DNA of 64,000 bases from Halomarina halobia (GCF_029338575.1 NZ_CP119992.1:1178001-1242000), one strand, 5' to 3'; positions 14,971-25,024 are shown, counted from the first letter of the stretch. Notes: generated by a model not told the origin, from the letters alone. Numbers and translations: made by a program.

Positions 14971-17645
14971 AGTAGGCGAGCCTCCGCGGTCGTGTCGGGA
15001 ACGACGAACCCCTCCATTGCGTCGAAGTATCCGCCGTCGTGTCCCGGCCGACCGTCCAGCCACCGGCGCTCACCTCCGGGGACAAGCGGATGCAGTCCCC
15101 GGATCTTCTCATTGGCGTCTCGATCGTCGCGATACACCGGAACCGACACCTGGAGCTCCCTGGTCGCGTCGACTAGGTCGTCGACATCGTCCCACCGGTG
15201 TTCCGTCCGAGCCTTCCGGATCTCCTCGAAGAGCCGTTCCTCGCCGTCGGTCCGAGCGACGACCACGTCGACCGCCGACCTCTCCTCGATCAGCGACAGC
15301 CTGCCGAGTTTCTCTGCTTCAGCCACGTCGACGTGTTCGGCGAGCCCTTCTGACCCAACGCCGCGAGCGTCCAGCTCCTCGAAGTACCGTTCGACCGCGT
15401 CAGTGGTCACCGTCCGCTCGGGGATCGGCGTCCCGTCGTAGACCGACGAGAGCGCCCGGGCGGTCACCTTCGTCAGGCTCTCCCCATGGAGACCGTAGAT
15501 GGAGCTCGCCGGCGGAACCGTCCGGTTCTCAGGCGGGTCGAGGAACCAGACCGTCACGCGCCCCCGGTCACGGTCGAACGAGCGGTTGCATCGCCCGGCC
15601 GCCTGGACGATACTGTCCATCGGCGCGTAGTCGCGGAACACCTCCTCGAAACTCACATCCACGCCGGCCTCGACGAGCTGGGTGGAGACGAACGCGAGCG
15701 GCACGTCCCGGTCGAGGAGTTCCGTCGCGACCTCGATGAGGTGGGCACGGTCGCACGGCCGATGGCGGGTCGTGAGATGCAGGAGGGCGGCTCCGTTATC
15801 GGGCGTCGCCGACAGGACCTCCTCGACCGTCTCACGCGGATCTAGGGTCCTACTCCAGCCTGTCTGCCGTATTACCGGTGTATCGGGATCGTACGAGAGC
15901 TCGCCGAGCCTCGACTGGTAGACCTCGTTCACGACGACCGGATCGACAGCCGTCTCGACGGCCTCCGCCAGTTCCCTCGCGCTGTCGATGGTGTTGCAGA
16001 TCGACAGGACCGAGGTTCCCTCCTTCAGGCGACCGGCCAGAGTATCGGCCGCCTCGGCGTACCCGAGCGTCTCCGGCTCCTCCGCCCCGCCGAGATACGA
16101 CTCGACGGTGGGATGCAAGTCGAACTCCAGACGGTCCAGCGCGTCGAAGTACCGTCCGCTGTCCTCGACCAGTTCGAACGGCTCCCGCCCGTCATCGGAG
16201 AGGAGCCGGGGCTGTGTCGCGGTCATCGCGATGACAGACGCGCCGTACTGCTGTGTCAGCACCTCCATCAGCCGGTTCACCAGCGGCCACCACTTCAGTG
16301 GGAGCGCCTGTGGCTCGTCCAGCACGACCACGCTGTCGTACAGCGCGGGGAGTTTCATCGCCCGGGCGTTCGTCGGACCAGCCAGGCTCTCGAAGAGCTG
16401 GACGAACGTGGTGACGACCATCCCGGAGCGCCAGCTTTCCCCCAGGAGGGTTGCGAGATCCTCGACGGCGTCGTCCGGAACGGTCTCGCTGTCGGTGGCC
16501 AGTTTAACGAGTGTCTCCGCGAGGTGATGGTCGACCGTGAGCAGGTCGTCGCCCTCGGCAGCGTCGAAGACCGTCCGGCTGACTTCCGCGAGCTGGTCGA
16601 CGATCGACGTATATGGGAGCGCGTAAATGAGGCGGCCGTTCGATTCCCCATCGAGCACCGTCAGCGCGGCGTCGAGGCCCGAGAGCGTCTTTCCCATGCC
16701 GGTCGGAAGAGTCAGAGTGGCGACATCGCGATCGGACGCCTCGAACGCCTCGGCTCGTCGGCGGATCGACTGTCTCGCCTCCTCGCGCCGCTCGTTCATC
16801 GCGACCGTCTCCTCTGTGAGGTCGTCCGACGCGTTCTCGGCCTGGAGGTTCCGAACGTAGGCGTCGACGGCAACTCGCCTCGGTTGGGTAACCGAGTACG
16901 CTTCGCGATCGACGGGGACGCCAGACACGAGGTGCTTCGTGCTCGTCTTGTCAGCCAAGACGAGGGCACTCCAGACCTGTACGAGCGCGGCGTAGAAGCC
17001 CTCGGGCAGTTTCCCGGGAGCCTCCCGAAGCCGTCTGCTGCCCGTGCAGACCGGCTCGGCGACGCTTCGGTACTCCCGTGTCCGGCGAACGTCCGGAATC
17101 TCCGAGCGGACCGTCTCCCACATCGTGTCCGAAGCTCCCGTTCGGTCGAGGAGTTCGACGGCGAGATTGGGGACGCTACCGTCGATGTCGTCGATCTGGT
17201 CGGGAGGGTCCTCACGGTAGAGCCGAGGGAGCCGGTCACCGCTGTCGACACAGGCCCGGTACACGTAGGATGTCGCGTCGGGAAGCCGACCGTGGTGCCG
17301 CGCGACCGCCAGAAACCCCAGGAGCGGATCGGTCCCCTCGAACCCCTTCTCGACGAGGACCCGGTGGGCGACCAGCGCACCCAGCGGGGCGTGGTGCGTC
17401 GGCCCCTCCGACACCGCCTCGGCTCCGTCGGTCAGGTGGTCGTGGAACCACGACGTGAGTTTCCCGAAGTCGTGAATCTCGGCGACTGTGACGGCCAACT
17501 CGCAGAGCGAGTCGCCGTTCGGCGTCTCCGCGTCCGCCGGAACGAGCCAGCCGACCCGTTCGGCGACGTCCCCCAGGTGACGGTCCAGCGGCACGCGCTC
17601 CCCGGCCCGAGTGACGTGTGACGGGCGACGCGTGAAATCGACCAT
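14967..17645 (-). CDS. cas3: CRISPR-associated helicase/nuclease Cas3 (HD + SF2 helicase)
   Basis: An 892-residue Cas3. The N-terminal HD nuclease shows His24, the His58-Asp59 pair with GK following, His84-His85 and His94. The helicase part has Walker A PTGMGKT (314-320), a DEPQ motif II variant (443-446), MTATQ (474-478) and motif VI QAAGRCNR (681-688). Cascade recruits Cas3 to unwind and degrade the displaced target strand. Domain order and length are normal for type I-B. The gene lies 16 bp after cas5. Confidence 0.96.
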   Translation of the reverse strand: MVDFTRRPSHVTRAGERVPLDRHLGDVAERVGWLVPADAETPNGDSLCELAVTVAEIHDFGKLTSWFHDHLTDGAEAVSEGPTHHAPLGALVAHRVLVEKGFEGTDPLLGFLAVARHHGRLPDATSYVYRACVDSGDRLPRLYREDPPDQIDDIDGSVPNLAVELLDRTGASDTMWETVRSEIPDVRRTREYRSVAEPVCTGSRRLREAPGKLPEGFYAALVQVWSALVLADKTSTKHLVSGVPVDREAYSVTQPRRVAVDAYVRNLQAENASDDLTEETVAMNERREEARQSIRRRAEAFEASDRDVATLTLPTGMGKTLSGLDAALTVLDGESNGRLIYALPYTSIVDQLAEVSRTVFDAAEGDDLLTVDHHLAETLVKLATDSETVPDDAVEDLATLLGESWRSGMVVTTFVQLFESLAGPTNARAMKLPALYDSVVVLDEPQALPLKWWPLVNRLMEVLTQQYGASVIAMTATQPRLLSDDGREPFELVEDSGRYFDALDRLEFDLHPTVESYLGGAEEPETLGYAEAADTLAGRLKEGTSVLSICNTIDSARELAEAVETAVDPVVVNEVYQSRLGELSYDPDTPVIRQTGWSRTLDPRETVEEVLSATPDNGAALLHLTTRHRPCDRAHLIEVATELLDRDVPLAFVSTQLVEAGVDVSFEEVFRDYAPMDSIVQAAGRCNRSFDRDRGRVTVWFLDPPENRTVPPASSIYGLHGESLTKVTARALSSVYDGTPIPERTVTTDAVERYFEELDARGVGSEGLAEHVDVAEAEKLGRLSLIEERSAVDVVVARTDGEERLFEEIRKARTEHRWDDVDDLVDATRELQVSVPVYRDDRDANEKIRGLHPLVPGGERRWLDGRPGHDGGYFDAMEGFVVPDTTAEARLL

Positions 17646-17661
17646 CAGCGTCCACCGCGAT

Positions 17662-18483
17662 TCACGCGAACATCACGTGTCTCCCGTCGACTTCGGCGGT
17701 TTCGACGCCCTGGACGCGGAGCGAACTCGCGTCCGCTGCGTACGCCAGGCTCCGAAAGCCGGTCGTGGTCCGTCCGTCACCGTCGGCCTCCATGAACGCG
17801 GGCGACCGTTCGACCCGGACCTCCGTACCCGGTTCCAGCTCGACATCGTCGACGGCCTCCATGACCACCGAGTCGACGGCCGTCGTCTCTCGCTCCCGCG
17901 GCGTCACCTCGAACTCCCCGAGGTACTCGACCTCGGCCAGGTGCTCCGAGAGGCCGAGACTCGTCGGGTAGTGGGCGGTTCCCGTCTCCAGGTGCTCGCG
18001 GAGGCGACGACGCAGTTCCCCGTCGGTCAGCCGGAGGTCGATGCGATACGCCGGGTCGACCAGCACCTCGTAGTTGTGTTGCTGACGGGGCTCGGTCGGG
18101 TCCGGCAGCGAGATGCGGGCGTGGCCCCGACTCGGCATCGTGGTCATGTGTTCCTTGGCAGTCGATAGCGTGTTCTGCGGAAGATTGATCGTCCGCAGGG
18201 GGGCGACCGGCTCGACTGCCATCGCCGACACCGACGGGCCGAACGCGTCGTAGTAACTGTCCCGGTCGAGACCGACGATGGCGGCGACGATGCCGGCCAC
18301 CGTCGTCCGGGGGATGACCCGGTAGGTTTGTTTGACGATGTTGCCCTCGACCCGGCGGAAGTGCGCCCAGGGGCCGTGAAGCTCGAACGAGAGACACGTC
18401 TCCGGAAGGGTGTCGCTTTCCCCCCGCTCCTCGGGGATCGCGGCTTCGCCGTCCTCCGGAACGTCCGTCGACGACCGACTCAT
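17662..18483 (-). CDS. cas5: Cascade subunit Cas5 (type I-B)
   Basis: About 273 residues. The RAMP-fold N-terminus reads CLSFELHGPWAHFRRVEGN, followed by TYRVIPRTTVAGIVAAIVGL, the typical Cas5 signature. Cas5 caps the 5' handle of the crRNA. The codon at 18484-18486 is GTG and the next is ATG; I favour the ATG at 18483 because it forms a TGATG overlap with the cas7 stop, the same junction type as cas1/cas2. A GTG start would add one residue. Confidence 0.95.
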   Translation of the reverse strand: MSRSSTDVPEDGEAAIPEERGESDTLPETCLSFELHGPWAHFRRVEGNIVKQTYRVIPRTTVAGIVAAIVGLDRDSYYDAFGPSVSAMAVEPVAPLRTINLPQNTLSTAKEHMTTMPSRGHARISLPDPTEPRQQHNYEVLVDPAYRIDLRLTDGELRRRLREHLETGTAHYPTSLGLSEHLAEVEYLGEFEVTPRERETTAVDSVVMEAVDDVELEPGTEVRVERSPAFMEADGDGRTTTGFRSLAYAADASSLRVQGVETAEVDGRHVMFA

Positions 18484-19613
18484 CACTCGGGGTCGGCGGA
18501 CATCGTCTCTCGGGCCTCCCCGTATACGTCCACGACCTCGACGGCTTCGTCGCCGACCGCCTCCCGGAGGGCGTCGTAGAAGCCGTGTGAATCGAGGTCG
18601 TCGCCAGCCGAGTGCGTCTCGTCGTCGACCGTCACGTCGAGGACGTCGCTGGCGACCACGCGAACGCGGGAGACCCGATCGGCGTGGCGTTCGAGCCGCT
18701 CGACCAGGGCAGTCGCGTCCAGCGTGAAGTCACGGACGGTCCGGAGTTCGTCCGCCGGCTCGGAGGCGCCCTCGTCCATCGCCAGATCCCGGGTGAGCCC
18801 GCCGAGGTGGAAGCTCTCGTCGGCGTACTCGACCCGGAGATACAGGCGGGGCTCCTGGCCGACCTTGCTCCGGCTGATCGTCTGGTTCTTGATCGCCCGC
18901 CACGTTAGGGTATCGAGGCGCTCGACGTCCGAGGCCGAGAGCTTCGTGTCGGCGGCGCCGTGCTCGTCGACGAGGCCGTGGAAGCCGATGAACCCGTACT
19001 GGATGCGGTGGTCGTCGAGATCGAAGCCGCCCTGCTCTTTCCCCTCGCCGGTGGCGATGACGCTGGTCAGGCTGTTGTACTCCTCGTTCTCGGTCACGGG
19101 GTGCAGGCTCTTGCCCGGCGAGAACTGGACCGGGCCGGTGAAGTGGTCCGGCAGGTAGTCCTCGAACCCCTCGTAGCTCCCCTTCATGTCGACGCTCATG
19201 GTCGCTCCGAAGTAGCGCACGTCGGCGCTGTGGTCGAGGAAGTCCCCGAAGACGAACTCCCGGAGTTCGGCCTCCGCCCCCTCGTCGAGGTCGTCGAGGT
19301 TCCAGTCGTCGGGCTCGAGATCCCGCAGTCGGTCCGCGAGAAGCTGCTCCCGGGAGGACTGCATTCCCTCCTCGTTCTTCACGTTCCGGACGTAGACGCC
19401 GTGGCCGTCGTCGTCGAGCTGGTCGCGGAGATAGCGCTTCAGGCGCACGTCGGTCACGACCGCCTCCTGCGTCTCGGGGTCGATGCGCGGTCGGTTCGCC
19501 CCGCTGAGCGGGTTGCCGTTGGGATTGGCGTCGACGGCGTCGTAGCAGAAGACGATCTCGGAGCGGTTCCTCACGGGGTCGTAGCTGTCGTCGGTGTGGG
19601 CGTAGGTCGTCAT
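18483..19613 (-). CDS. cas7: Cascade backbone subunit Cas7 (Csh2 family)
   Basis: A 376-residue Cas7 with the N-terminal RAMP strand EIVFCYDAVDANPNGNPL and a central GFIGFHGLVDEHGAAD segment. Multiple Cas7 copies form the helical crRNA-binding filament of Cascade. Its ATG overlaps the cas8b stop by four bases and its stop overlaps the cas5 start. Length and position agree with haloarchaeal type I-B systems. Confidence 0.95.
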   Translation of the reverse strand: MTTYAHTDDSYDPVRNRSEIVFCYDAVDANPNGNPLSGANRPRIDPETQEAVVTDVRLKRYLRDQLDDDGHGVYVRNVKNEEGMQSSREQLLADRLRDLEPDDWNLDDLDEGAEAELREFVFGDFLDHSADVRYFGATMSVDMKGSYEGFEDYLPDHFTGPVQFSPGKSLHPVTENEEYNSLTSVIATGEGKEQGGFDLDDHRIQYGFIGFHGLVDEHGAADTKLSASDVERLDTLTWRAIKNQTISRSKVGQEPRLYLRVEYADESFHLGGLTRDLAMDEGASEPADELRTVRDFTLDATALVERLERHADRVSRVRVVASDVLDVTVDDETHSAGDDLDSHGFYDALREAVGDEAVEVVDVYGEARETMSADPE

Positions 19614-20140
19614 CGGGGGTCCTCGCTGGTGGCCGCGGGCCGGTCGGCGGGCGTCTCGGCTGTCGACTGCTCGTCGTCCTCGTCATCGTCGCCGGTGGTC
19701 CAGTTGTTCATCCCGTAGGCGACGCCGAGGGAGTAGTAGAACCGGAGGTCTGTAGTGTCGAGCTCCCAGTCCTCCTCGATGTCGATCCGTGGCAGCGTCG
19801 TCACCAGCCGGTCGACGACCTCGCCGTACATCGTGGAGGGGAGCCCTCGCTCCCGCGAGTAGACGACGTTCTTGTCCAGCACGTCGCCTGCCAGACGTTT
19901 GAGTTTCGATTCGGTGATCGCCTTGATCGGGTACTGGTCGACCATCGTGGTCGAGCGGCCCTCGCTCACCTGCTGGTAGCCGGTGACCTGGCCGACCAGC
20001 GCGCCGAGCAGGAAGCTGCCCCGGCGTTCCGGGTTCCCCTCCGAGAGCGCGGGCGTGTCTTCGAGGAACTGTGCGAGTTTCGTCTCCCGCGCCGTGGCAG
20101 CACTGCCGCCGTCGGTTCGGGCTGGTGTGTCCTGTGTCAT
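19610..20140 (-). CDS. cas11b: candidate internally initiated small subunit Cas11b
   Basis: An in-frame ATG at 20138-20140 inside cas8b begins MTQDTPARTDGG and would give a 176-residue helical protein comprising the C-terminal domain. It follows a proline/threonine-rich linker, where a domain boundary is expected. Type I-B, I-C and I-D systems are known to make the Cascade small subunit by internal translation of the large-subunit gene. I see no strong Shine-Dalgarno (the preceding bases read CTGATACT), so this is an inference from family knowledge and placement. Confidence 0.5.
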   Translation of the reverse strand: MTQDTPARTDGGSAATARETKLAQFLEDTPALSEGNPERRGSFLLGALVGQVTGYQQVSEGRSTTMVDQYPIKAITESKLKRLAGDVLDKNVVYSRERGLPSTMYGEVVDRLVTTLPRIDIEEDWELDTTDLRFYYSLGVAYGMNNWTTGDDDEDDEQSTAETPADRPAATSEDPR

Positions 20141-21802
20141 AGTATCAGTCGGCGTCCGGTCGGCCGAGCGGAACGTCGGCTCCTCGGCGACCGGTTCGTA
20201 CGCTCCCCGACCGTCGAGCAGGTCGGCGGCGGCGAGCGCGCAAAGCTGTACGAACTGTGCGGCGACGCGGAAACTCGGGAACTCCTCTCCCTCGTCGCTG
20301 ATCAGTCGGTTGACGTACTCGTCGAGAACCGCCTCCGCGCTCAGCGGCTCGCCACTGAGGGCGGCCACCAGCGCCCGGATGCGGTAGTCGTCGGCCGATG
20401 CGTCGTCGTCGTCCTGCGGACCGAAGGTCTGCTCGAAGTACCACCCCGTCGCGAGCGTCGTCACGAGCGAGCGCTCGTCGGGCACGAACACGTCCCAGTT
20501 CTCGGGGGTGGGAAACGCCGGGCGAACCCGCGAATGCGGGAGTTCCGCGTCGTCGTCAGCGTCGTAGAACCACGACCGGAGCACGTCTCGGTGGGACCGG
20601 GCCAGCCCCACCGGGGAGAGCAGCGACGCGTCCAGGCTGTCCCCGAACACGTCGAAGCGCTTGGTCTGGTGTTCCATCACGGCCGCGACGTAGAACCGGA
20701 ACCGCTCGCCGGCCGCCTGGAGGGCCGGCTTGTCCTGGTACTGTCGGTACGCGCTCTCCAGCGGGCTCATCCCCTCCTCGGAGTTGACGAGGTCGTACAG
20801 GACACCGTACAGCTCCCGCGCGTCCTCGGGGGTAAGGCGGCCGAAGAAGTACGGCAGGTAGTAGACGTTCGCCCCCATCGTGTAGTAGTCGCAGGCGTCG
20901 ACGAACGTGGACGCGTTCATCAGCGTCACCGCCACGTCCTCCGAGACGGGGTGGGTTCGCCAGGCTTGATCGGGGTCGAACCCGGGGAACTTCTCCAGTT
21001 GCTTGCCGAGGAAGTAGTTCAGCGGGTCCTCGGCGGTCCCCACGGTCCGTCCCTCGACCCCGGTCACGAGGTCCGTCGCCCGTCCCGCCGAGTCGCTCGC
21101 CTCGCCCTTCGAGACGAGCTTCGAGCGCTTGCGGGCGCGCATGGCCTCGTCGAACACCGTGCTCCCGCAGGCTCCCGGGAACTGGTACTCGCCGTCCTCG
21201 TCGAGTTTGACTCTGACCGTCGTCAGCGCGGTCGTCTTCCCATCGAGGAGCCCGAAAACCACCTCCTCGATCCGCTCGCCGACCCCCTCCTGCTCGCCCA
21301 AGTGGGCCAGTGCCTCGACGATCCAGCCGTCCTCGTGGTCGGCGGCCACCTGTCGGATCGTCTCGTCGGCAGCCCAGGCGGTCAGGCGCTCGTGGAGGTA
21401 CTCCGCGACCTTCTCCGGTTCCTTGTTCCGCCCCGTGCGGTGGGTGATGCTGTGGTCGAACCCCTTTGCGGCGTTGTACCACGAGTGGGCGACGGGCCCG
21501 ACCAGGTCCGCTCCGTACTGCCTCACGCCGACTGGCTCGTCCGGGTCGAGACGGGGTTCGTCACCGGTCAGATCCACGTTCAGGAACAGCAGGCTCTCGG
21601 GTTCGTCGAACAGATCGGTCGACTTCTGGGGCGTGAGGTACGCCGCGAACTCCCCGCCGCCGGCGGTCGCCAGGGTGTAGAGCCGCCCGTAGACGTACTG
21701 AACGTCACGGAGCGAGGTGATCGGCCGGTCCGGGAGTTCCTCGGCGAGTTCCTCGTAGTCGTACTCTTTCTCGAACTCGTGCGGCTCCGGCAGGAGGCTC
21801 AT
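19610..21802 (-). CDS. cas8b: Cascade large subunit Cas8b (Csh1 family)
   Basis: A 730-residue protein from the ATG at 21802, which overlaps the cas6 stop as ATGA; a longer in-frame start at 21964 lies inside cas6 and is rejected. The body is all-alpha/beta without recognisable catalytic motifs, as expected for the PAM-recognising large subunit. Residues about 555-730 form a helical domain preceded by a polar linker (RSADRTPTDTMTQDTP). An acidic DDDEDDEQS tail ends the protein. Assignment rests on position between cas6 and cas7, size and composition. Confidence 0.92.
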   Translation of the reverse strand: MSLLPEPHEFEKEYDYEELAEELPDRPITSLRDVQYVYGRLYTLATAGGGEFAAYLTPQKSTDLFDEPESLLFLNVDLTGDEPRLDPDEPVGVRQYGADLVGPVAHSWYNAAKGFDHSITHRTGRNKEPEKVAEYLHERLTAWAADETIRQVAADHEDGWIVEALAHLGEQEGVGERIEEVVFGLLDGKTTALTTVRVKLDEDGEYQFPGACGSTVFDEAMRARKRSKLVSKGEASDSAGRATDLVTGVEGRTVGTAEDPLNYFLGKQLEKFPGFDPDQAWRTHPVSEDVAVTLMNASTFVDACDYYTMGANVYYLPYFFGRLTPEDARELYGVLYDLVNSEEGMSPLESAYRQYQDKPALQAAGERFRFYVAAVMEHQTKRFDVFGDSLDASLLSPVGLARSHRDVLRSWFYDADDDAELPHSRVRPAFPTPENWDVFVPDERSLVTTLATGWYFEQTFGPQDDDDASADDYRIRALVAALSGEPLSAEAVLDEYVNRLISDEGEEFPSFRVAAQFVQLCALAAADLLDGRGAYEPVAEEPTFRSADRTPTDTMTQDTPARTDGGSAATARETKLAQFLEDTPALSEGNPERRGSFLLGALVGQVTGYQQVSEGRSTTMVDQYPIKAITESKLKRLAGDVLDKNVVYSRERGLPSTMYGEVVDRLVTTLPRIDIEEDWELDTTDLRFYYSLGVAYGMNNWTTGDDDEDDEQSTAETPADRPAATSEDPR

Positions 21803-22611
21803 CCGGCGTGCACCTCTGGGGCCGGCTCGCCGTACGGGTCGTACTTTTCGTCGACGTTCACGAACCCGAACCCCAGCGAGTTCCGCTCGCCCAACCCGCA
21901 GTCGAGCGCGAGGTTGAGGTGCCGCCGGTGGTGGTCGTCCCGAACGGTGTACCCGAACTTCCACTTGCTCAGCACGAACGTCATCCGCTCACCCTCGGTG
22001 ACGGTCACCGGCACGGCGAACGTCTTCAGTAGCTCGTAGGAGTCGAACAGCTCACCCTGCCGGTCGCTCGGTCCCGGTAGATAGTCGGGCGCGAACAGCC
22101 GGTGCTTCCGGTCGAGGTTCGCCTCCAACTGGTTCATCAGCGGCTCCGTCGTGTGCTCGGGTCGCCAGAAGACGGCCGTGTCGCCCCCGGGGTGGTCGAT
22201 GCCGTACTCCTCGCATCGCCACGGCGGGATCCTCACGAGGAGCCCGGTCCCCGTCTCGATGGTCCCCGAGGTCCCCGGTTCGCCCGCGTCGGGCGTGAGC
22301 GCGCTCGCGTCCTCGACGCGGAACGGCATCTCGCCGACGTTCAACTCCCGGTCGGAGAGCAGGTCCGCCGCGACGTGCGCGAGCAACTGCTCGTCGGGCG
22401 AGGCGACGAGGAGCGTCCGCTCGTCACCTTCGCGCATGTCACGTGGCGGAAAGGGGTTCGAGTACGCGAACCCCGGCGGCTCGTTCGAGTCGTGCAGCGC
22501 GTCGTACTCGGTGCCGTCGAGGGCGCGCCAGATGCGCCCCCGAAGCTTGTGGTGGTACGCGTTGTCGTACGCCGCGTCCGCCCGGGCGGAGAGGCGGACC
22601 AGAACGCGCAT
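21799..22611 (-). CDS. cas6: crRNA endoribonuclease Cas6 (type I-B)
   Basis: A 270-residue Cas6: the N-terminal MRVLVRLSARAD strand, the central RIPPWRCEEYG segment, and the C-terminal glycine-rich loop GLGERNSLGFGFVN around residues 240-253 that is the family hallmark. Cas6 cuts each repeat to leave the 8-nt 5' handle, here expected to be GTTGAAGC. It is the first gene of the cas operon, and its promoter must lie in 22612-22786. Confidence 0.95.
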   Translation of the reverse strand: MRVLVRLSARADAAYDNAYHHKLRGRIWRALDGTEYDALHDSNEPPGFAYSNPFPPRDMREGDERTLLVASPDEQLLAHVAADLLSDRELNVGEMPFRVEDASALTPDAGEPGTSGTIETGTGLLVRIPPWRCEEYGIDHPGGDTAVFWRPEHTTEPLMNQLEANLDRKHRLFAPDYLPGPSDRQGELFDSYELLKTFAVPVTVTEGERMTFVLSKWKFGYTVRDDHHRRHLNLALDCGLGERNSLGFGFVNVDEKYDPYGEPAPEVHAG

Positions 22612-22786
22612 TCAGCTACGCACCTCCGCGCTCGTCAAACATGATACAGCAAACGTTCATACCGTCAGGAAATAAACGTTGGCGAATAATTTATTATAAA
22701 CATGTACGGATTGGATAATAGTGGTCGGACACCACGTTCGTGCACATAGAAACCCCTTTGTCCCACCGAAATCACCAAACAGGTGA
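22612..22786. promoter_or_regulatory. divergent cas operon / purL promoter region
   Basis: This 175-bp spacer is markedly AT-rich compared with its surroundings. On the minus strand GTTTATAATAAATT (about 22688-22701) and CGTTTATTTCC (about 22668-22678) are strong TATA candidates for cas6. On the plus strand the purL start at 22787 is preceded by CACATAGAAACCCC about 30-40 bp upstream. A small inverted repeat GTGGT-N5-ACCAC at about 22721-22735 lies between them. Confidence 0.5.
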
Positions 22787-24973
22787 ATGCCGCTCACCCC
22801 CTCGGACCGCGAACTCGTCGTCGAGGAACTCGGCCGCGACCCGACGCCGGCGGAGGAAGCGCTCTTCGAGAACCTCTGGAGCGAACACTGCGCGTACCGC
22901 TCCTCGCGCCCCCTGCTGTCGGCGTTCGACAGTCAGGGAGAACAGGTGGTCGTCGGGCCGGGCGACGACGCCGCCGTGGTCGAACTGGTGGAGGACTGGT
23001 ACGTCACCCTGGGCATCGAGAGCCACAACCACCCCTCCTACGTCGATCCCTACGACGGCGCGGCGACGGGCGTCGGCGGGATCGTCCGCGACACGCTCTC
23101 GATGGGGGCGTACCCGATCGCGCTCACCGACTCGCTCTACTTCGGCGCGTTCGACCGCGAGCACTCGCGGTACCTCTTCGAGGGCGTCGTGGAGGGGATC
23201 GCCGACTACGGCAACTCCATCGGCGTGCCCACCGTCGGCGGGAGCGTCGCCTTCCACCCCGACTACGAGGGGAACCCGCTGGTGAACGTCGCCTGCGTCG
23301 GCCTGCTGCGCGCCGACCGCCTCGTCACCGCCCGGGCGCGGACGCCCGGGAACGCGCTCGTACTCGTCGGCAACGCGACCGGCCGCGACGGCCTCGGCGG
23401 GGCCTCCTTCGCCAGCGAGGACCTGAGCGAGGACGCGGAGACGGAGGACCGCCCGGCGGTGCAGGTGGGCGACCCCTACGCGGAGAAGTTGCTCATCGAG
23501 TGCAACGAGGCGCTGCTGGACGAGGAACTGGTCGTCGCCGCCCGCGACCTCGGCGCGGCGGGCCTCGGCGGCGCGTCGAGCGAGATGGTCGCGAAGGGCG
23601 GTCTCGGGGCGCGCATCGACCTCGATCGGGTCCACCAGCGCGAGCCGAACATGCGCCCGCTCGAGATCCTCCTCGCCGAGTCCCAAGAGCGCATGTGTTA
23701 CGAGGTGCGCCCGGACGACGTCGAGCGCGTCCGCGAACTCGCGGGGCGGTTCGACCTCGGCTGCTCGGTCATCGGCGAGGTGACCGAGGGCAACTACGTC
23801 TGTACGTTCGCCGACGAGGGGGGAGACCGCGAAACGGTGGTGGACGTGCCGGCCGAGTACCTGGCCGACGGCGCGCCGATGAACGACCTCGACGCCGTCG
23901 CGCCCGCGTCCCCCGAGCGCGACCTGCCCGACGTCCCGTCGAGGGAGGCGTTCGAGGCGGTCGTCGGGAGCCCCAACACGGCGAGCAAGCGCTGGGTCTA
24001 CCGCCAGTACGACCACGAGGTGGGCGCGCGGACGGTCGTCCGGCCGGGCGACGACGCGGCGGTGCTGGCCGTTCGCGAAGTGGGCGCGGAGCCACGCTCC
24101 GCGGGAGAGTCGAGCGGGCCTTCGGCCCGCGAGACCGGCCTCGCGATCTCGGCGGGTGCGGACCCGAACTGGACGAGCGCCGATCCCTACGAGGGAGCGC
24201 GCGCGGTCGCGCTGGAGAACGCGACGAACCTCGCGGCGAAGGGCGCGCGACCGCTCGCCGCCGTCGACTGCCTGAACGGCGGCAACCCGGAGAAGCCGAA
24301 GGTGTACGGCGGCTTCCGCGCGATCGTGCACGGGCTCGCGGAGATGTGTCGTGATCTCTCGGTCCCGGTCGTCGGCGGGAACGTCTCGCTGTACAACGAC
24401 TCCGCCTCGGGGCCGATCCCGCCCACGCCGACGCTGGCGATGGTGGGGACGAAGGCGGGGTACGACGCGCCGCCCGCGTCGCTCGCCGGGGAGGGGACCC
24501 TCCTCGTCGTCGGCGACGGGCCGCTCGCCCGCGCCGAGGTGCGCCTCGGCGGGTCGGAGTACCTCGCGCGGTTCGGCGGGAGCGACCGGTTCCCCGCGCT
24601 GCCCGAGGCCCCCGCGGACGCGCTCGACGCGCTCGCCGACGTGGCGGACCACCCCGCGACGCTCGCGGTCCACGACGCGAACCACGGCGGCCTCGCCGCG
24701 ACGCTCGCGGAGATGGTGACGGGGGACGCCGGCGCGACCGCGACCGTCGAGGACGCCCCGGCGCTGTTCGACGAGACGCCCGGGCGCGCGGTCGTGGAGA
24801 CGACCGACCCCTGGGCGGTTCGCGAGCGCTTCGACGGCGTCGCCCCGGTGACGGAACTCGGCGAGGCGAATTCGACGGGAACGCTGACGCTCCGCGCCGG
24901 CGGCGAGACGCTCACCTACGGCGCGGGCGAGATCGCTGAATTGCGGGACGTCATCGCCCGGGAACTGGAGTGA
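22787..24973 (+). CDS. purL: phosphoribosylformylglycinamidine synthase subunit PurL
   Basis: A 728-residue small-type PurL. Motifs include [18 protein letters not shown] at the N-terminus, [18 protein letters not shown] (metal and substrate site), [12 protein letters not shown] and NPEKPKVYG. It makes FGAM from FGAR and ATP with PurQ and PurS, which are not in the window. Around residue 433 there is an extra [16 protein letters not shown] segment encoded by two adjacent palindromes, GCGGAG/CTCCGC (24086-24102) and GCGGGCC/GGCCCGC (24114-24130), which looks like an in-frame insert. Confidence 0.95.
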   Translation: MPLTPSDRELVVEELGRDPTPAEEALFENLWSEHCAYRSSRPLLSAFDSQGEQVVVGPGDDAAVVELVEDWYVTLGIESHNHPSYVDPYDGAATGVGGIVRDTLSMGAYPIALTDSLYFGAFDREHSRYLFEGVVEGIADYGNSIGVPTVGGSVAFHPDYEGNPLVNVACVGLLRADRLVTARARTPGNALVLVGNATGRDGLGGASFASEDLSEDAETEDRPAVQVGDPYAEKLLIECNEALLDEELVVAARDLGAAGLGGASSEMVAKGGLGARIDLDRVHQREPNMRPLEILLAESQERMCYEVRPDDVERVRELAGRFDLGCSVIGEVTEGNYVCTFADEGGDRETVVDVPAEYLADGAPMNDLDAVAPASPERDLPDVPSREAFEAVVGSPNTASKRWVYRQYDHEVGARTVVRPGDDAAVLAVREVGAEPRSAGESSGPSARETGLAISAGADPNWTSADPYEGARAVALENATNLAAKGARPLAAVDCLNGGNPEKPKVYGGFRAIVHGLAEMCRDLSVPVVGGNVSLYNDSASGPIPPTPTLAMVGTKAGYDAPPASLAGEGTLLVVGDGPLARAEVRLGGSEYLARFGGSDRFPALPEAPADALDALADVADHPATLAVHDANHGGLAATLAEMVTGDAGATATVEDAPALFDETPGRAVVETTDPWAVRERFDGVAPVTELGEANSTGTLTLRAGGETLTYGAGEIAELRDVIARELE

Positions 24974-25004
24974 CGCGGCTGCCCCGCCGCGACGGAACGA
25001 CACG

Positions 25005-25024
25005 TTTTTAGGCTATCCTAAAAA
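25005..25024 (+). promoter_or_regulatory. predicted metal-repressor box A (DtxR/SirR type)
   Basis: A near-perfect palindrome with core TTTAGG-CTAT-CCTAAA (25007-25022), extended by two more T/A pairs on each side. It lies 16-35 bp before the ATG at 25040, where a TATA element is expected, so a bound repressor would block TBP. It shares the TTTAGG-N4-CCTAAA pattern with three further sites in the window. Confidence 0.7.

Noticed and set aside
21803..21964. N-terminal extension of Cas8b by 54 residues
   Set aside because: Arg/Pro-rich, lies inside cas6 in another frame, and the ATG at 21802 gives the usual ATGA overlap.
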